Of a stretch of DNA of 64,000 nt, positions 16,924 through 26,566 are shown piece by piece. The stretch is taken from the NCBI RefSeq assembly GCF_000307775.2, contig NZ_KK020676.1, positions 1,989,768 through 2,053,767 on the forward strand, read 5' to 3'. This DNA comes from Stutzerimonas stutzeri KOS6. GTDB taxonomy: Bacteria > Pseudomonadota > Gammaproteobacteria > Pseudomonadales > Pseudomonadaceae. The notes under the pieces are model-generated. The model did no database searches and was not told the origin of the DNA. It was given only the letters and a program-made list of their open reading frames with translations. A program made the translations under genes and the position numbers. Numbering within the stretch: position 1 is the first letter of the stretch; every line of letters begins with the position of its first letter.

Positions 16924-18267
16924 ATGGAATTTCTGAACAATCTCGTCAATGGCGTCAACGGGCTCGTCTGGGGCCCGCCCATGCTGGTGCTGATCCTTGG
17001 AACCGGCCTGTTCTTGATGGTCATGCTCAAGTTCATGCCGCTGACCCGTATCGGCACGGGCTTCGCTCTGATGTGGCGCGGTCGCGCCAAGGGTGACGAT
17101 TCGACCGGAGAAATCAGCCCGTTCCAGGCGCTGATGACGTCCCTGGCTGCTACGGTGGGAACAGGGAACATCGCGGGTGTGGCTACCGCGATCTTCCTGG
17201 GCGGCCCCGGCGCGCTGTTCTGGATGTGGTGTACGGCGCTGGTCGGCATGGCCACCAAGTACTGCGAGGTCGTGCTGGCGGTTCATTACCGTGAAAAGGA
17301 TGATCGTGGCGAGCATGTCGGCGGCCCGATGTATGCCATCAAGAACGGTCTCGGCAAGAAGTGGGTCTGGCTCGGTACCGCCTTCGCCATCTTCGGTGGC
17401 CTGGCGGGCTTCGGCATCGGCAACATGGTGCAGGTCAACAGCATGGCCCACGCGCTGGAAACCACCTTCTCGGTGCCGCTGTGGGCGACCGGTCTGATTA
17501 CCATGGTGATCGTCGGCCTGGTGATCCTCGGCGGTATTCGCCGCATCGGTGTGGTCGCCGCGTCGCTGGTACCGTTCATGTGCCTGGCGTACCTGATCGC
17601 CGCTGCCGTGGTGCTGGTAGTCAATGCCTCGGCGATTCCCGCAGCGTTCGACCTGATCTTCACCCATGCCTTCACGCCGATCGCCGCGACCGGTGGCTTC
17701 GCCGGCGCTGCGGTCATGGCCGCGATTCGCTTCGGTGTTGCCCGCGGCATCTTCTCCAACGAGGCGGGCCTCGGTACCGCCGGTATCGCCCAGGCCGCCG
17801 GCACCACCACCAGTTCGGTGCGCTCGGGCATGATCGGCATGCTGGGGACGTTCATCGACACCATCATCGTCTGCTCGATGACCGGTCTGGCGATCATCTG
17901 CACGGGCGTCTGGACCAGCGGCGAAAGCGGCTCAGCGCTCTCCGCAGCGGCCTTCGAGTCGGCCATGCCGGGTGTCGGTGGCATCATCCTGACCATTGCG
18001 CTGGTAGTCTTCGCCTTCACCACCATCCTTGGCTGGAGCTATTTCGGCGAGAAGTGCTGGGAGTTCCTGGTCGGCACCCGGGCCATCTGGCCCTTCCGCG
18101 TGATCTGGGTTCTGGCGGTGCCGTTCGGTGCCATCGCCCAGCTCGACTTCGCCTGGCTGTTGGCCGACACCCTCAACGGCCTGATGGCGATCCCCAACCT
18201 GATCTCGCTGCTGCTGTTGAGTCCGGTAGTGGTGAAGCTGACCAAGGAGTATTTCGCACGTAGCTGA
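16924..18267 (+). CDS. Sodium:alanine/glycine symporter family protein (AGCS)
   Basis: This 447-residue inner-membrane transporter belongs to the alanine-or-glycine:cation symporter family. Diagnostic segments are LAATVGTGNIAGVATAI (the N-G-x-G-x-T-G-N-I-x-G signature region), FWMWCTALVGMATKYCEVVLA, GGPMYAIKNGLGKKW and RGIFSNEAGLGTAGIAQAA. About ten or eleven transmembrane helices are evident. It probably couples sodium influx to uptake of alanine, glycine or glutamine; the exact substrate cannot be inferred. It is followed by a strong terminator at 18332. Confidence 0.93.
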   Translation: MEFLNNLVNGVNGLVWGPPMLVLILGTGLFLMVMLKFMPLTRIGTGFALMWRGRAKGDDSTGEISPFQALMTSLAATVGTGNIAGVATAIFLGGPGALFWMWCTALVGMATKYCEVVLAVHYREKDDRGEHVGGPMYAIKNGLGKKWVWLGTAFAIFGGLAGFGIGNMVQVNSMAHALETTFSVPLWATGLITMVIVGLVILGGIRRIGVVAASLVPFMCLAYLIAAAVVLVVNASAIPAAFDLIFTHAFTPIAATGGFAGAAVMAAIRFGVARGIFSNEAGLGTAGIAQAAGTTTSSVRSGMIGMLGTFIDTIIVCSMTGLAIICTGVWTSGESGSALSAAAFESAMPGVGGIILTIALVVFAFTTILGWSYFGEKCWEFLVGTRAIWPFRVIWVLAVPFGAIAQLDFAWLLADTLNGLMAIPNLISLLLLSPVVVKLTKEYFARS

Positions 18268-18331
18268 TGTTACCCGGCGCGGGCGCTGTTCAATAAGTCC
18301 TGCGCCGGCTCCGGCGCTATGGCAAGCTTCC

Positions 18332-18370
18332 AAGGCCGTGCAGATCGTCGATCTTCACGGCCTTCCTTTT
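18332..18370 (+). terminator. Rho-independent terminator after the symporter gene
   Basis: AAGGCCGTG pairs with CACGGCCTT, and after a one-base mismatch AGATC pairs with GATCT around a GTC loop. The near-continuous 15-bp stem is followed by CCTTTTT. It ends only about 29 bp before the tpx start, so any separate tpx promoter must overlap or lie upstream of it. Confidence 0.8.
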
Positions 18371-18399
18371 TCTGACCAACCCTGTCGAGGGATACAACA

Positions 18400-18900
18400 A
18401 TGACCGAAGTTACGCTGCGTGGCACACCCATCTTGGTGGCCGGCGACTTCCCGCAAACCGGCCAGCAGGCCAAGCCCTTCCGTCTGGTCGGTGGCGATCT
18501 CGCCGATGTCGAGCTGGCGGCGTTCGCCGGCAAGCGCAAGGTGCTGAACATATTCCCCAGCATCGACACGCCGACCTGTGCCACGTCGGTGCGCAAGTTC
18601 AACGCGCAGGCCAACGCGCTGCAGAACACGGTGGTGCTGTGCATCTCCGCCGACCTGCCATTCGCGCAGAAACGCTTCTGCGGCGCCGAGGGGCTGGAGA
18701 ACGTGATCAACCTGTCCACCATGCGTGGCAGCGAGTTCCTCGAGGACTACGGCGTCGCCATCGCAAGCGGCCCGCTGGCCGGCGTTGCCGCTCGCGCGGT
18801 AATCGTGCTGGACGAGCAGGATCGCGTGCTGCATAGCGAACTGGTCAGCGAGATCGGTAGCGAGCCGGACTATGAGGCGGCTATCGCGTCCCTTGCCTGA
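18400..18900 (+). CDS. tpx: Thiol peroxidase (atypical 2-Cys peroxiredoxin)
   Basis: This 166-residue peroxiredoxin matches E. coli Tpx (168 aa). It reduces hydrogen peroxide and alkyl hydroperoxides using thioredoxin. The peroxidatic cysteine is C60 in [15 protein letters not shown], and the resolving cysteine is C94 in [11 protein letters not shown], the Tpx-type arrangement. [19 protein letters not shown] is the conserved N-terminus. It is monocistronic, with terminators on both sides. Confidence 0.95.
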   Translation: MTEVTLRGTPILVAGDFPQTGQQAKPFRLVGGDLADVELAAFAGKRKVLNIFPSIDTPTCATSVRKFNAQANALQNTVVLCISADLPFAQKRFCGAEGLENVINLSTMRGSEFLEDYGVAIASGPLAGVAARAVIVLDEQDRVLHSELVSEIGSEPDYEAAIASLA

Positions 18901-18918
18901 TCGGCTGCGCTGACAAAG

Positions 18919-18956
18919 ACGGCGAGCTGCCTTACCGGCGCTCGCCGTTTCGTTTT
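18919..18956 (+). terminator. Rho-independent terminator of tpx
   Basis: ACGGCGAGC and GCTCGCCGT form a perfect 9-bp stem with a 12-nt loop, followed by TTCGTTTTT. It begins 18 bp after the tpx stop codon. Confidence 0.8.
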
Positions 18957-19155
18957 TCTGGCGACAGAAATCCATCGAAAAGGGCAAAACCGCCTGTCGA
19001 GGTCAATTAGCGGATTGCCTTCACGGCAACTAGCTTCTGCATGCCGCCCGGATTCAGGACTACAGGGGTGAGCAGGAGCCTGCAAACGTCGCAAATCGAC
19101 TTTTTTGTAAAAATCTTTTTGCACGGTTGCTGTCATAGAGCTGATGCCCATTTGA

Positions 19156-20397
19156 ATGGATTCAGTTATGCCTAACTCAGATATCAAAAGAATCGGTATA
19201 TCCGGAACCGGAATGATCGCTTACGGCATCGTTCGGTTGATCAAGCAACATTATCAGGACATGGAGATTTCTCGCGTCCTGACTCGCCGCCCGCTTTTTT
19301 CCCTGACCGACTTCCCGCTGACAGACGTACTGACCAACTCGCTGGACGAGCTGATCGATCATTCGGACCTGATCATCGAATGCAGCGGCGATGTATTCCA
19401 TGGGACATCCGTGATCGAGCGCGCCTTCGAGGCCGGATTGCAGGTCGTGACCGTGAATGCCGAATTGCAGGTGACCACGGGGTCCTATCTGGCAGGCAAG
19501 GGCTTCATCACCGAAGCGGAGGGTGACCAGCCGGGCTCGCTTGCCGCCTTGCGCGAGGACGCCCTGCAAATGGGTTTCCAGCCGCTGGTCTACGGCAACA
19601 TGAAGGGCTACCTGAATCATGATCCTTCGCCGGAGGACATGGTCTACTGGGCCAACCGACAAGGGATCAGCGTCGACCAGACGACCTCGTTCACCGATGG
19701 CACCAAGGTGCAGATCGAGCAGGTGATCATCGGCAACGGGCTCGGTGCGACGATTACCCGGCAAGGCATGGAGGGCCTGGCTTCCACCAACCTGGACGAC
19801 AGCGCCAGCCTGCTCGGAATGATGGCCGAACGGGCGGGACAGCCTATCGTGGATTACGTGATTCCCTCCGGTTATCCGGCCGGTGGCGTATTCCTGGTCG
19901 GCAGGCATGATCAAGACCAGGCGCGTGCCATCGAGTACTTCAAGCTCGGGCGCGGCCCCTTCTATACGCTGGTGCGCCCGTTCCACCTCTGCTCGCTGGA
20001 AGTGGGCAAGACTGTGCGCCGGGTCCTCGGCGGGGGCGGCGTGCTGCTCAACAACTCCACCCAGCCGACCCTGGGGGTCGCCGCCATTGCCAAGCGCACC
20101 ATGAAAGCGGGTGAACTGATCGAGCGGGGAATAGGTGGCTTCCAGTTCCGCGGCGAAGCGATCAGGCTTGCCGAACACCCGGATCATGTTCCCATCGGCT
20201 TGCTACGCAAGACCGCGCTCAAGCGAGCCGTCGAGCCGGGCCAGATCATTACCTTCGACGATATCGATATCCTGCCGAGCCGTGCCCTGGACATCGTGAT
20301 GGAGCAGCGCCGGCCACATGCGGCCGCAGCCGAGATCAAGGCCGACGCTTGGACACCCTGTATCAACACCATGGGAATGCTCGCCCTGGGCGGCTGA
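19156..20397 (+). CDS. SAF-domain NAD(P)-dependent oxidoreductase, homoserine-dehydrogenase-like
   Basis: This 413-residue protein begins with a Rossmann fold (KRIGISGTGMIAYGIVRLIK), contains a dehydrogenase catalytic region (MKGYLNHDPSPEDMVYWAN, SFTDGTKVQIEQ), and ends with a SAF domain (PIGLLRKTALKRAVEPGQIITFDDIDILP). Such proteins are often labelled homoserine dehydrogenase or FlgA-like and occur near surface-polysaccharide genes. The reaction is not known to me. Alternative start ATG 19168; neither has a convincing ribosome site. The preceding 200 bp are relatively AT-rich and hold no other gene. The convergent neighbour is a MurJ-family flippase, suggesting a role in envelope glycans. 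Confidence 0.72.
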   Translation: MDSVMPNSDIKRIGISGTGMIAYGIVRLIKQHYQDMEISRVLTRRPLFSLTDFPLTDVLTNSLDELIDHSDLIIECSGDVFHGTSVIERAFEAGLQVVTVNAELQVTTGSYLAGKGFITEAEGDQPGSLAALREDALQMGFQPLVYGNMKGYLNHDPSPEDMVYWANRQGISVDQTTSFTDGTKVQIEQVIIGNGLGATITRQGMEGLASTNLDDSASLLGMMAERAGQPIVDYVIPSGYPAGGVFLVGRHDQDQARAIEYFKLGRGPFYTLVRPFHLCSLEVGKTVRRVLGGGGVLLNNSTQPTLGVAAIAKRTMKAGELIERGIGGFQFRGEAIRLAEHPDHVPIGLLRKTALKRAVEPGQIITFDDIDILPSRALDIVMEQRRPHAAAAEIKADAWTPCINTMGMLALGG

Positions 20398-20413
20398 ACA
20401 GGAGCGTTGCAAT

Positions 20414-20446
20414 ACGAAGGCCGCTGCATCGTGCAGCGGCCTTCGT
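20414..20446. terminator. Strong bidirectional terminator hairpin
   Basis: ACGAAGGCCGCTGCA and its exact complement TGCAGCGGCCTTCGT form a perfect 15-bp stem with a 3-nt loop (TCG). It lies between the convergent SAF-oxidoreductase and flippase genes. Only a short T-run follows on the plus strand. Confidence 0.75.
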
Positions 20447-20478
20447 GTTTGCGCGGCTGGGACCCTGCGGGAACGGCT

Positions 20479-21945
20479 TCAGGCCTTGCGCATGGACCAG
20501 TAGCGCGGCCGGAACAGGTCGCGCTCCCCGAGCAGGGTTACCCCGGCGGCAAACCCGACCAGTACCAGGCCGATGTACAGGCACAGCTCGACGAACCCCC
20601 GGGGTGAGGGCAGGAAGTGCACCGCCCCGGCGAGGATCAGCGCGGTCGCCAGCCAGCGCGCCAGCACGGCTACTCCGGCGCCCATGGGCGATACCCGATA
20701 GACGAACAGGCCCATGAACAGCGCCTGCAGCATGGCGCCGCCGGAGAAGGCCAGCGCCAGGCCGGCGGCACCATAATGCCGGTAAAGCGCAGCATCCAGC
20801 GCTATGGTCATGGCCGAACTGATCAGCGTGATGAGCAGGAATACACGAGCCTGGTGCTGCGCCAGCAGGGCGCGACCCCACAGCAGGGCAAGCCCCATGG
20901 CCGGCAGGCCGAGCGCATAGATCACCATCAGTGAAGCCGTGGCCTCGGTTTGCGCCGCGCCGAATTGCCCACGCTCCAGCAGAACCGAGACAACTGCCTC
21001 CGGGAAGGAACAGAGCACAACCGTGGCGGGTACCAGAAACAACAGCGTTGCCAGCAGGCCCTTGCGAATGACGGCCGCATGAGCGGCATGGTCCTTGTCG
21101 TTCCAGCTGGAGGAAAACTGCGGGAACAGCACCGATAGCACCGACATCGCATACAGGGTCAGCGGAATGGTGACGATGCGGAACGCGAACGACAGCATGG
21201 TGATGCTGCCTTCCTCGAGGAAGGAGGCGAACATCCGCTCGGCGAGTATGCAGGCCTGCTGGGCACCGGCCGCCAACAGCACCGGAGCGAAGGCCAGCCC
21301 GAACCGGCTGCCGTGTCCTTTCTCCAGAGGCAACGCCTCGCCGCGCAGGTAGCGGATATGCCGGTGCTGCACGATGATCAGCGCCACTTGCGGCAGCAGC
21401 ATGCCGAGGAATATCGACATGCCGCTGGGGTCGAACAGCAGGATGCCGACGATCGCCCCCGCGTTGAGCAGCAGGGTGCGCGTCATCGGCAGGATGAACA
21501 CCTTGTCCATGTTCAGCAGCGCGCCCTGGCAATAAAGCGCCGCCTGCACGGCGATGAGCAAGGCCCCGACGCAGAACACCAACTGACCGCTGGCTACCTG
21601 TTCGGCACTCCAGCCGGGCGCCAGTGCGTTGAGCACCCAGTAGCTGGTGAGCACAATCAGTGCACAGGCGGCAGCACCGAGCAGCATGACGCGCCAGTAG
21701 AGCCAGCGTGCGACCGCCTCGAACAGGGGCTCCGACTGGCTGCGCAGCTTCTGCAGGTAGGGAATCATGGCGTCGCGCAGCGCCAGTCCGAGGAAGTTCT
21801 CGAAGAACAACGGCAAAATCAGGGCGACGAAGATCAGATCCGCTTCCCAGCTGAGGCCGAAGGAGCGGGCGATGAACAGATCGCGTAGAAACCCGAGAAG
21901 AAAACTGGCGACGGTCAGCGCCAGAATGACCAGCGATGCATTCAT
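20479..21945 (-). CDS. MurJ/MviN-family lipid-linked saccharide flippase
   Basis: This 488-residue polytopic membrane protein of the MOP superfamily has about 13-14 hydrophobic segments. The start (VASFLLGFLRDLFIARSFGLS), the AERMFASFLEEGSITMLSFAFRI segment and QFGAAQTEATASLMVIYALGL all follow MurJ family patterns. MurJ exports lipid II; relatives move other undecaprenyl-linked sugars. No murein, ribosomal or ribF genes are nearby, so this is probably a second MurJ-like protein dedicated to an exopolysaccharide or glycan. That assignment is inferred. Confidence 0.8.
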   Translation of the reverse strand: MNASLVILALTVASFLLGFLRDLFIARSFGLSWEADLIFVALILPLFFENFLGLALRDAMIPYLQKLRSQSEPLFEAVARWLYWRVMLLGAAACALIVLTSYWVLNALAPGWSAEQVASGQLVFCVGALLIAVQAALYCQGALLNMDKVFILPMTRTLLLNAGAIVGILLFDPSGMSIFLGMLLPQVALIIVQHRHIRYLRGEALPLEKGHGSRFGLAFAPVLLAAGAQQACILAERMFASFLEEGSITMLSFAFRIVTIPLTLYAMSVLSVLFPQFSSSWNDKDHAAHAAVIRKGLLATLLFLVPATVVLCSFPEAVVSVLLERGQFGAAQTEATASLMVIYALGLPAMGLALLWGRALLAQHQARVFLLITLISSAMTIALDAALYRHYGAAGLALAFSGGAMLQALFMGLFVYRVSPMGAGVAVLARWLATALILAGAVHFLPSPRGFVELCLYIGLVLVGFAAGVTLLGERDLFRPRYWSMRKA

Positions 21946-22219
21946 TCCTTGATCCTATCCGGCCACCGATGCAGTGGCCTGTTAACGACACGGCAATGTC
22001 CGATTCGACGTGTGGCCAGCCAAATGAGCTGCCCTCGGCTCTACGAGTGGGGCTGGCCCTGCAAGAAGAACGCTAAATAGACTGGGGGCCTGGCGCATGG
22101 TTCCGAAGCGATGCCTTTGCGCCATACAACATGTGGATACGTAAAAATGCCGTAAAGGCACTTTGCGAGCGGTTCGCGACTGCTTATGGTTCACGCTCCT
22201 TTCCAAGCGAACACCGTTC

Positions 22220-23461
22220 ATGTCCGAGGCTCACTCAACTCCCGCTCGTTCCAGCCTTCGCTGGCTGCTCGCCTTTCTTGCCGTCGTCGCCATCGGACTG
22301 CTGGTCTGGTGGCTATGGCCGGCACCTCAGGAAAATCCACAACGCCCAGGCGGTCGCCCCGGTTTCGGCGCATTCGGCGGGCCGGTCCCGGTGCGTGTTG
22401 CCAAGGTGGAGCAGGGCGAATTCGAGGTTTTCCAGAAAGCTCTCGGCAGCGTCACGCCACTCAATACGGTGAACCTGCGCAGCCGGGTAGGGGGCGAGTT
22501 GGTCGAACTGCGCTTCGAGGAGGGCCAGCGCGTCAAGGCTGGCGATCTGCTGGCGGTGATCGATCCCCGGCCGTACGAGGTTGCCCTGCAGCAGGCAGAG
22601 GGCACGCTGCAGCAGAATCGCGCGCAACTGAAGAACGCACAGGTTGATCTCGAGCGTTATCGCGGTCTGTATGCCGACGACAGCATTGCCAAGCAGACGC
22701 TGGATACCCAGGAAGCGCTGGTCGGCCAGTACCAGGGCACCCTGGCGGCGAACCAGGCGGCGGTCAACGAGGCGCGTCTGAACCTGGAGTTCACGCAGAT
22801 CCGTTCGCCGATCAATGGCCGGGTTGGCCTTCGCCAGCTCGATCCAGGCAACCTGGTTGCCGCCAACGACACCACGCCGCTGGCGGTCATCACTCAGACC
22901 CAGCCGACCTCGATCAGCTTCACCTTGCCGGAAGGCGATCTGCTGCCAGTGCTGAGCCGTTACCGGCAAGGCGCCAAGCTCGTGGTGCAGGCCTGGGATC
23001 GTGGCGAAAGAATGCTGCTTGGCGAGGGTGTGCTGGAAAGCATCGACAACCAGATCGATGCCAGCACCGGTACTCTGCGGCTCAAGGCGCGTTTCGACAA
23101 CGAGGGCGAACTGCTGATCCCCAATCAGTTCGTCAACGTCCGGCTGCGCGTGGAAACCCTGCCCGATGCCGTGCTGATCCCGTCTGCGGCGCTGCAGTTC
23201 GGCTCGCGCGGTACCTTCGCCTATGTGGTCGGTGACGACAGCAAGGTGCAACTGCGGCCGCTGCAGGCCGGGCCGGCCAACGGCGCGACTACGGTGGTGC
23301 TCGAAGGCCTGGAGGTCGGCGAGCGGGTGGTGATGGAAGGCACCGACCGCCTGCGCGACGGTGTCGAGGTCGAGGTCGTGGGTAGCCGGCGCATGGCCGA
23401 GGAGGCTGCCGAGAAGCCGGTGCTCGGAGGCGGCGAAGCCGCGGAGCGCGAAGCGCAATGA
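22220..23461 (+). CDS. muxA: RND efflux membrane-fusion protein MuxA/MdtA
   Basis: This 413-residue periplasmic adaptor has an N-terminal membrane anchor ([22 protein letters not shown]), lipoyl/biotinyl halves ([20 protein letters not shown] ... [20 protein letters not shown]) flanking a coiled-coil hairpin ([20 protein letters not shown]), and a beta-barrel/MP domain. The two RND pump genes and an outer-membrane channel that follow define the MuxABC-OpmB (E. coli MdtABC) type. The start at 22220 was chosen because it places the anchor near the N-terminus. It overlaps muxB by ATGA. The 274-bp upstream gap carries the operon promoter; no operator was recognised. Confidence 0.9.
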   Translation: MSEAHSTPARSSLRWLLAFLAVVAIGLLVWWLWPAPQENPQRPGGRPGFGAFGGPVPVRVAKVEQGEFEVFQKALGSVTPLNTVNLRSRVGGELVELRFEEGQRVKAGDLLAVIDPRPYEVALQQAEGTLQQNRAQLKNAQVDLERYRGLYADDSIAKQTLDTQEALVGQYQGTLAANQAAVNEARLNLEFTQIRSPINGRVGLRQLDPGNLVAANDTTPLAVITQTQPTSISFTLPEGDLLPVLSRYRQGAKLVVQAWDRGERMLLGEGVLESIDNQIDASTGTLRLKARFDNEGELLIPNQFVNVRLRVETLPDAVLIPSAALQFGSRGTFAYVVGDDSKVQLRPLQAGPANGATTVVLEGLEVGERVVMEGTDRLRDGVEVEVVGSRRMAEEAAEKPVLGGGEAAEREAQ

Positions 23462-26400
23462 ACATCTCCCGGTTGTTCATCCTGCGGCCGGTGGCGACTA
23501 CGCTGAGCATGGTCGCCATCCTGCTCGCCGGCCTGATCGCCTACAAGCTGCTGCCGGTAGCGGCGCTGCCGCAAGTGGACTATCCGACCATCCGTGTCAT
23601 GACCCTCTATCCGGGCGCCAGCCCGGAGGTGATGACCAGCGCCGTCACCGCTCCCCTGGAGCGCCAGTTCGGACAGATGCCAGGGCTGGTGCAGATGTCG
23701 TCGACCAGTTCCGGCGGCGCATCGGTGATAACCTTGCGCTTCTCTCTGGAGGTGGCACTGGATGTCGCCGAGCAGGAGGTGCAGGCGGCGATCAACGCGG
23801 CGAACAATCTGTTGCCCAACGACCTGCCGGCACCGCCGGTGTACAACAAGGTCAATCCGGCCGACACCCCGGTACTGACGCTGGCAGTGACGTCCGATTC
23901 GCTGCCGTTGCCGCAGTTGCACGATCTGGTCGATACCCGCATGGCGCAGAAGCTGGCGCAGATCAACGGCGTCGGCATGGTCAGCATCGCCGGCGGCCAG
24001 CGGCCGGCGGTGCGCATTCGCACCAATCCCGAAGCGCTGGCGGCCTACGGCCTGTCCCTGGCCGATGTGCGTTCGCTTATCGGCAACTCCAACGTCAACC
24101 AGCCCAAGGGCAATTTCGACGGCCCGACCCGCGTCTCCATGCTCGACGCCAACGATCAGCTGAAGACGCCGGAGGAATACGCCGAGCTGATCCTCACCTA
24201 TCAGGACGGCGCTGCGCTGCGCCTGAAGGATGTCGCCGAGATCGTCGACGGTGCGGAGAACGAACGCCTCGCGGCCTGGGCCAACGACAGCCAGGCGGTG
24301 CTGCTGAACATTCAGCGCCAGCCGGGCGCCAACGTCATCGAGGTGGTCGAGCGGATCCAGGCGCTGCTCCCGGAAATCACCGCCAGCATGCCTGCCGGCC
24401 TCGACGTGGTGGTCCTCACCGACCGCACCCAGACCATTCGCGCCGCAGTCACCGATGTGCAGCATGAATTGATGCTCGCCACCGTCCTGGTGGTGATGGT
24501 GACCTTCGTCTTTCTCAAGAAACTCTCGGCCACGGTGATCCCGTCCATTGCCGTGCCGCTGTCGCTGGTCGGCACCTTCGCCGTGATGTACCTGTGCGGC
24601 TTCTCGCTGAACAACCTCACGCTGATGGCGCTGACCATCGCCACCGGCTTCGTGGTGGACGACGCCATCGTCATGCTGGAGAACATCGCGCGGCACCTGG
24701 AGGAGGGCGAGACGCCGCTGAACGCTGCGCTCAAGGGTGCTCGGCAGATCGGCTTCACCCTGATCTCGCTGACCTTCTCGCTGATCGCCGTACTGATTCC
24801 GCTGCTGTTCATGCAGGATGTGGTCGGCCGGCTGTTCCGCGAATTCGCCATTACCCTGGCGGTGGCGATCCTGATCTCGCTGGTGGTGTCGCTGACGCTG
24901 ACGCCGATGATGTGCGCCAAGCTGCTCAAGCCGCAGACCGCTGACGAAGCCAGGCCGGACTGGGTCGAGCGGCTGATCGGCGGCTATTCGCGCTGGCTGA
25001 GTTGGGTGCTGCGGCACCAGACGCTGACCCTGCTGGTTGCCGTCGCGACCCTGGGACTGACCGTCGTGCTTTATCTGGCGGTGCCCAAGGGCTTTTTCCC
25101 GGTGCAGGACACCGGCGTGATCCAGGGCATCAGCGAAGCGCCACAGTCGATTTCCTTCCGCGCCATGAGCGAACGTCAGCAGGCGCTGGCACGGGTGATC
25201 CTCGCCGATCCGGCGGTGGCCAGCCTGTCGTCCTATATCGGTGTCGATGGCGACAACGTCACGCTTAACAGCGGTCGCCTGTTGATCAACCTCAAGCCCC
25301 ACGGCGAGCGCGACCTGACTGCAAGCCAGGTGATCGACCGCCTGCGCCCGGAATTGGCCAGGGTGCCGGGTATCGAACTGTACCTGCAGCCGGTGCAGGA
25401 TCTGTCCATCGAGGACAGGATCAGCCGCACGCAATTCCAGTTCAGCCTGGAAACCCCCGATAGCGAGCTGCTGCAGGAATGGACGCCACGCCTGGTCGAA
25501 GCCCTGCGCGAGCGCCCGGAACTGACCGACGTGGCCAGCGACCTGCAGAACGCCGGGCTGCAGATCTACCTGGACATCGACCGTGACGCCGCCGCGCGCC
25601 TGGGCATTCAGGTCGCCGACATTACCAACGCGCTGTACGACGCCTTCGGTCAGCGGCAGATCTCCACCATCTTCACCCAGGCCAGCCAGTACCGCGTGGT
25701 GCTCGAGGCGGAGGCGGGCAGTCGTCTCGGCCCCCAGGCCCTGGAGCAGTTGTTCGTGCAGAGTGAGGGCGGCACCCCGGTGCGCCTGTCGAGCCTGGCG
25801 AGTATCGAGCAACGCAACGCGCCGCTGTTGATCAACCACATCGGCCAGTTCCCGGCCGTTACCCTGTCGTTCAACCTCGCCGAAGGGGTTTCCCTCGGCC
25901 GGGCGGTGGAGGTGATCGAAGCGGTGGAGCAGCAGATCGGCTTGCCCGCAGGCATCCAGACCCGCTTCCAGGGGGCTGCGGAAGCGTTCCGTGCTTCGCT
26001 GTCGAGCACCCTGTTGCTGATCCTCGCCGCGGTGGTGACCATGTACATCGTGCTGGGTGTGCTCTACGAGAGCTATATCCACCCGATCACCATCCTCTCC
26101 ACGTTGCCCTCGGCGGCGGTGGGGGCACTGCTCGCCTTGCTGCTGACCGGCAACGACCTGGGGTTGATTGCGATCATCGGCATCATCCTGCTGATCGGCA
26201 TCGTCAAGAAGAACGCGATCATGATGATCGACTTCGCCCTGGAGGCCGAGAGGCAGCAGGGCATGAGCCCGCAGGACGCCATCTATCGCGCGGCACTGTT
26301 GCGCTTCCGGCCGATTCTGATGACCACCCTGGCGGCCCTGTTCGGCGCGATACCGCTGATGCTGGCGTCCGGCTCCGGCGCCGAATTGCGCCAGCCTCTG

Positions 26401-26538
26401 GGCCTGGTGCTGGTCGGCGGGCTGTTGCTCAGCCAGTTGCTGACGCTGTTCACCACGCCGGTGATCTATCTGTTCTTCGATCGCCTCGGCCAGCGCTTCG
26501 GCCGTCGGCGCGGGACGCTGCAGGAGGCTGAAGCGTGA
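23458..26538 (+). CDS. muxB: RND multidrug efflux pump subunit MuxB/MdtB
   Basis: This 1026-residue inner-membrane proton-driven transporter has the RND layout of two 6-TM halves with large periplasmic loops. The proton-relay aspartates lie in [20 protein letters not shown] (TM4). [20 protein letters not shown] is the conserved N-terminal helix. In the Mux/Mdt system the B and C subunits form a heteromultimeric pump with adaptor A. It is translationally coupled to muxA and separated from muxC by 28 bp. Substrates in P. aeruginosa include novobiocin and some beta-lactams (family knowledge). Confidence 0.92.
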   Translation: MNISRLFILRPVATTLSMVAILLAGLIAYKLLPVAALPQVDYPTIRVMTLYPGASPEVMTSAVTAPLERQFGQMPGLVQMSSTSSGGASVITLRFSLEVALDVAEQEVQAAINAANNLLPNDLPAPPVYNKVNPADTPVLTLAVTSDSLPLPQLHDLVDTRMAQKLAQINGVGMVSIAGGQRPAVRIRTNPEALAAYGLSLADVRSLIGNSNVNQPKGNFDGPTRVSMLDANDQLKTPEEYAELILTYQDGAALRLKDVAEIVDGAENERLAAWANDSQAVLLNIQRQPGANVIEVVERIQALLPEITASMPAGLDVVVLTDRTQTIRAAVTDVQHELMLATVLVVMVTFVFLKKLSATVIPSIAVPLSLVGTFAVMYLCGFSLNNLTLMALTIATGFVVDDAIVMLENIARHLEEGETPLNAALKGARQIGFTLISLTFSLIAVLIPLLFMQDVVGRLFREFAITLAVAILISLVVSLTLTPMMCAKLLKPQTADEARPDWVERLIGGYSRWLSWVLRHQTLTLLVAVATLGLTVVLYLAVPKGFFPVQDTGVIQGISEAPQSISFRAMSERQQALARVILADPAVASLSSYIGVDGDNVTLNSGRLLINLKPHGERDLTASQVIDRLRPELARVPGIELYLQPVQDLSIEDRISRTQFQFSLETPDSELLQEWTPRLVEALRERPELTDVASDLQNAGLQIYLDIDRDAAARLGIQVADITNALYDAFGQRQISTIFTQASQYRVVLEAEAGSRLGPQALEQLFVQSEGGTPVRLSSLASIEQRNAPLLINHIGQFPAVTLSFNLAEGVSLGRAVEVIEAVEQQIGLPAGIQTRFQGAAEAFRASLSSTLLLILAAVVTMYIVLGVLYESYIHPITILSTLPSAAVGALLALLLTGNDLGLIAIIGIILLIGIVKKNAIMMIDFALEAERQQGMSPQDAIYRAALLRFRPILMTTLAALFGAIPLMLASGSGAELRQPLGLVLVGGLLLSQLLTLFTTPVIYLFFDRLGQRFGRRRGTLQEAEA

Positions 26539-26566
26539 GCCAGCCTGCGACCGTGGAGAGGCGGGC

